16,420 nucleotides of DNA, from contig JALHMU010000015.1 of NCBI GenBank assembly GCA_022843885.1, positions 1 to 16,420 on the forward strand, written 5' to 3'. Positions 14,070 through 16,420 of the stretch are shown one piece after another. Within the stretch, counting starts at the first letter, position 1, and each line of letters opens with the position of its first letter. The notes beneath the pieces are model-generated. The model was not told the DNA's origin. It saw only the letters and a list, made by a program, of their open reading frames with translations, and did not search any database. The position numbers and the translations under genes are program-made. This stretch comes from Candidatus Peribacteraceae bacterium. Its GTDB lineage: Bacteria; Patescibacteriota; Gracilibacteria; Peribacterales; Peribacteraceae.

Positions 14070-15146
14070 ATGGCAAAGGATTTTTACGCAATTCTAGGAG
14101 TGTCACGCACTGCATCGCAGAGCGACATCAAACAGGCCTATCGGAAGCTCAGTAAGGAGCTGCATCCTGATAAACATAAGGGTGATAAAGGAAAGGAAGC
14201 TCGCTTTAAAGAAGTGAACGAAGCGTATGAAGTTTTGAGCAACGAAGAGAAACGTAAACGCTATGACCAATTTGGTTCGGCTGATGGTCCGCAATTTGGC
14301 GGTGGGGGATTCAATGGAAATTTCCAAGACTTCGATTTCTCACAATTTGCCGGTGGCGGCTTCGGGGATATTTTCGAAAATTTCTTCGGCGCGGGCGGCC
14401 GACGTGGCGGAGGAAATCAGAACAAAGGACAAGATATGGAGATCTCGATTACGATTCCATTTACAGATGCCGTCACAGGAAAAGAACGTGACATCGAATT
14501 TGAAACACTAGTCACATGTGATCATTGTGAGGGCACGGGCGGAGAGAAAGGCGCGAAGCTGGAAACGTGCGCAACATGCAGTGGAACAGGGCAGGTAACG
14601 CGCACAGCGCAGTCACTCTTTGGGACAATTCAGCAGCGTGCGGTGTGTCCGACCTGTCATGGTTCTGGAAAAATTCCCGACGTGAAATGCCGTGTCTGTG
14701 ATGGTGAAGGACGTGTTCGAAAAAAGAAAACTGTGCGCATTTCCATTCCTGCAGGTATCCAAGATGGTCAGTCATTACGTCTTCGCGGCGAAGGACAAGC
14801 CGGACGACAAAATGCCGCAGCTGGAGATTTGTATGTCCTGATTAATTTGGAACCTGATCGTGCATTCATTCGTGATGGCGATGACATTCGCAGTGAGCAA
14901 ACGATCTCGGTGGCAGATGCCGCGCTTGGCACAACCATCGAAGTGCAGACTGTGCACGGTTCTGTAAAACTAGCGATCCCAGCGGGCACGCAGCCAAGTC
15001 AGCTGTTCCGTATCAAAGGCAAAGGCATGCCGGTCTTAAACAGCAGTCGTCATGGCGATCACTACGTCACAGTGCACGTCGAGATTCCGAAGAAACTCTC
15101 GAAGCAGGAAAAGAAACTATTCGAGCAGCTGCGTGACGATACTTAA
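14070..15146 (+). CDS. dnaJ: Chaperone DnaJ (type I Hsp40)
   Basis: DnaJ delivers unfolded proteins to DnaK and stimulates its ATPase. The start at 14070 gives 358 residues. It has a J domain at 1-70 with HPD at 32-34, a Gly/Phe-rich region at about 72-120, and four zinc-binding CxxCxGxG repeats at C150-C153, C167-C170, C193-C196 and C207-C210. The C-terminal peptide-binding domain then follows, with RLRGEGQAG and LFRIKGKGMP. All parts of a type I DnaJ are present. The frame is open 47 codons upstream, but that part overlaps the divergent gene's promoter and is not family-like. The start has only a weak SD-like GGCGGGAT. dnaK and grpE are not adjacent. Its stop shares bases with the stop of convergent jag. 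Confidence 0.97.
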   Translation: MAKDFYAILGVSRTASQSDIKQAYRKLSKELHPDKHKGDKGKEARFKEVNEAYEVLSNEEKRKRYDQFGSADGPQFGGGGFNGNFQDFDFSQFAGGGFGDIFENFFGAGGRRGGGNQNKGQDMEISITIPFTDAVTGKERDIEFETLVTCDHCEGTGGEKGAKLETCATCSGTGQVTRTAQSLFGTIQQRAVCPTCHGSGKIPDVKCRVCDGEGRVRKKKTVRISIPAGIQDGQSLRLRGEGQAGRQNAAAGDLYVLINLEPDRAFIRDGDDIRSEQTISVADAALGTTIEVQTVHGSVKLAIPAGTQPSQLFRIKGKGMPVLNSSRHGDHYVTVHVEIPKKLSKQEKKLFEQLRDDT

Positions 15147-15691
15147 ACGTCTAAGTTTTCCAGTCCGTCATCCTGTGAGATGACTGGTGAGAGTTCTTCA
15201 CCCAATTCTTCCTGCTGCTCTTTGATGACTTCTTTTTTGAGACGGACGACAACCTGGCGATAATCACCTTCACCGACGCTCTCGGTCGCAATATCTTCAT
15301 AGCCTGGTGTACCTGCAATGAACGTGTGCACAACGCGGCGGAAGTATGGGCTCATTGGAGACAGTGTCACGCGTGAACCAGTACGACGAACGAAGTCGAC
15401 TTTGGATGCAGCAATCTTGCGTACTTTTTCTTCCTGAGAAAGACGGTAACCGTCCGTATCAAGGAGGAGGAATGGCGCACGATCGAGCTTGTCCTGTGAA
15501 CGAATGATCGACTTCAACACGTGCTGTACGGCGTTCAATGTTTCACCGTGCCAGCCGATCAATGCGCTTGGGCGCTCAGACTTGATATCGACACGCGTCA
15601 TATCCCCTTCCTTTTTTGAGGAAATCGAATCAAAAGGGAGCGACAGGGTCTTGAGGAGCTCCGCCAATATTTCTTCCATCGAGGACTTCAT
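15143..15691 (-). CDS. jag: Jag/KhpB-like RNA-binding protein (KH and R3H domains)
   Basis: Jag/KhpB is a cytoplasmic RNA-binding protein, often encoded next to yidC, that affects cell division and elongation in Gram-positives. The start at 15691 gives 182 residues. A KH domain with the GxxG loop as IGWHGE at 45-50 is followed by an R3H domain with SPYFRRVVHTFIAG at 114-127 and ESVGEGDYRQVVVR at 137-150. No N-terminal Jag domain is present. The acidic tail (about 155-182) is Glu/Asp rich. Upstream in-frame codons exist, but the ATG at 15691 starts the first conserved helix. No SD is seen; a CGCTA/TAGCG hairpin lies 5 nt before the ATG. yidC is 5 kb away here, so the usual cluster is broken. 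Confidence 0.9.
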   Translation of the reverse strand: MKSSMEEILAELLKTLSLPFDSISSKKEGDMTRVDIKSERPSALIGWHGETLNAVQHVLKSIIRSQDKLDRAPFLLLDTDGYRLSQEEKVRKIAASKVDFVRRTGSRVTLSPMSPYFRRVVHTFIAGTPGYEDIATESVGEGDYRQVVVRLKKEVIKEQQEELGEELSPVISQDDGLENLDV

Positions 15692-15758
15692 GACCGCGCT
15701 ATGGTAGCGAGTCACGAGCAAAATGTCGACCGCAGAATCTCGCGGAACTATCAGAAAA

Positions 15759-15807
15759 TAAAAAAATCCCCCGGGTTACCCTTCGACATTCTCAGGGTAA
15801 ACGGGGG
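15759..15807 (-). terminator. Intrinsic terminator after the HU gene
   Basis: CCCCCG-TTTACCCT and AGGGTAACCCGGGGG pair with a small bulge around an 11-nt loop and are followed by ATTTTTTT on the minus strand. It ends HU transcription about 70 nt before jag. Confidence 0.88.
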
Positions 15808-15835
15808 ACTTTTAGAATCGTGGTTACGACCTCAA

Positions 15836-16111
15836 TTAACGAACTGCGTCCTTGAGGGTCTTACCAGCCTTGAACGAAGGAACCTTCATCGCTGGGATGG
15901 AGATCTTCTGCGTTGGGTTGCGTGGGTTTACACCCGTGCGAGCCGCACGCTTAGAAACACGGAACGTGCCGAAGCCCGTCACCGTAACATTGTTGCCCTT
16001 CTTCAGTTCCTTTGTAATGGAACCGATGAGTGCCTCGAGAGCATCGGAGGCAGCGCGCTTCGTAATGCCAGAAGCATCAGCGATAGCGGCAATGAGATCC
16101 TGCTTGGACAT
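15836..16111 (-). CDS. hup: HU-family DNA-binding protein
   Basis: HU is a small dimeric nucleoid protein that bends DNA and helps compact the chromosome. It has 91 residues, the normal size. The N-terminal helices (SKQDLIAAIADASGITK) lead into GFGTFRVSKRA at 46-56 and the DNA-binding arm RTGVNPRNPTQKISIP at 58-73, with the DNA-wedging proline in the NP pair at 62-63. The C-terminal KVPSFKAGKTLKDAV is also typical. The leader is about 150 nt and rich in hairpins; there is no SD before the ATG. The transcript ends at the terminator 15759-15807. Confidence 0.97.
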   Translation of the reverse strand: MSKQDLIAAIADASGITKRAASDALEALIGSITKELKKGNNVTVTGFGTFRVSKRAARTGVNPRNPTQKISIPAMKVPSFKAGKTLKDAVR

Positions 16112-16240
16112 AGATCATTGGGGAAAAAGAAGTAATACGCGAATCATTTTTTCAAACGAATTTCGCTTCTGCAAGCCAAAAAAGTAGTACAAGCGGCTTG
16201 CAAACCGCTTGCGAATGTGAACATGGCTTGTCTAAGCCAT
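16112..16240 (-). promoter_or_regulatory. HU leader with overlapping, mutually exclusive hairpins
   Basis: Three inverted repeats occur: ATGGCTT/AAGCCAT (16223-16240, perfect 7 bp, 4-nt loop), CAAGCGG/CCGCTTG (16190-16211) and TGCAAGCC/GGCTTGCA (16170-16202). The last two share bases, so only one can form. On the minus strand the CAAGCGG stem is followed after a few bases by a six-T run, like a leader terminator. The layout resembles an attenuator. No ligand-binding core of a known riboswitch is recognised. Confidence 0.4.
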
Positions 16241-16420
16241 TTTACGAGCTGCAATCCGGGAGTTTATTGTATGCGACAATTCCAGTTTTTTGTTGTGTCA
16301 ACGTTGTTTGACCCCTATTCTTCGGCCTCTTTCGGGTTTCACACGGATGTTTGACAAGCACAGATTCCGTCCGTAGGGTGCCCTATCGTTCCCTGTTCCC
16401 TTCGAATGTCGAAACATTTA
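16241..16420. promoter_or_regulatory. Intergenic end of window with promoter-like boxes
   Basis: No gene is seen. On the minus strand TACAAT (16271-16266) could be the HU -10; TTGACA (16301-16296) lies 24 nt upstream, too far for a standard promoter. GTCAA/TTGAC flanks 6 nt at about 16298-16313, a possible operator. On the plus strand TTGACA near 16352 with TAGGGT 17 nt later is a weak candidate for a rightward gene beyond the window. Confidence 0.3.

Overview
The window looks like part of a small-genome bacterium of the Candidate Phyla Radiation, most like Peregrinibacteria/Peribacteria. That placement is inferred from protein style and layout; no marker gene here proves it. Supporting points are SLH-type S-layer and Ser-rich secreted proteins, a DhnA/FbaB-type class I aldolase, a short YidC, many genes without a Shine-Dalgarno (SD), and a standard genetic code (TGA is used as a stop, for example in gatC). 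Base composition is roughly balanced.

Layout. From 1 to about 10,570 every recognised gene is on the minus strand. Reading in transcription order: rnpA-yidC (overlapping by 8 nt), a short transcript with one or two tiny ORFs behind a strong promoter, class I fructose-bisphosphate aldolase, csrA-2, a structured RNA segment, csrA-1, cysS, and a giant S-layer protein gene that runs off the left edge. From 10,630 to 12,371 gatC-gatA lie on the plus strand (ATGA overlap; gatB is not in the window). Then come two minus-strand cell-envelope genes (a Ser-rich anchored protein and a calcium-loop protein), plus-strand dnaJ, and minus-strand jag (KH-R3H) and an HU-family gene. dnaJ and jag share their stop-codon bases.

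The most interesting part is 6,440-7,442. Two csrA paralogues sit in tandem. Each has a candidate promoter, a roughly 130-nt hairpin-rich leader with GGA motifs, a strong AGGAGG SD, and a hairpin-plus-terminator pair at its 3' end. Between them is about 100 nt that folds into three hairpins, one showing ACAUUGGAUGU with GGA in the loop, close to the CsrA-binding consensus. Clear AGGAGG SDs in this window occur only at the two csrA genes and at the small ORFs 8776-8868 and 8712-8741. The other genes lack an SD, and two (cysS and the calcium-loop protein) have a -10 box exactly 6 nt before the ATG, which predicts leaderless mRNAs. This suggests a compact Csr post-transcriptional circuit acting on a small SD-bearing class of mRNAs. 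That is a hypothesis, not shown by the sequence.

Other unexplained structure: a nested, rod-like inverted repeat at 4,606-4,748 that may be an RNA gene; mutually exclusive hairpins in the HU leader; and repeated doublets of a small hairpin followed by an intrinsic terminator. No tRNA, rRNA, insertion sequence, prophage gene or CRISPR array was seen.
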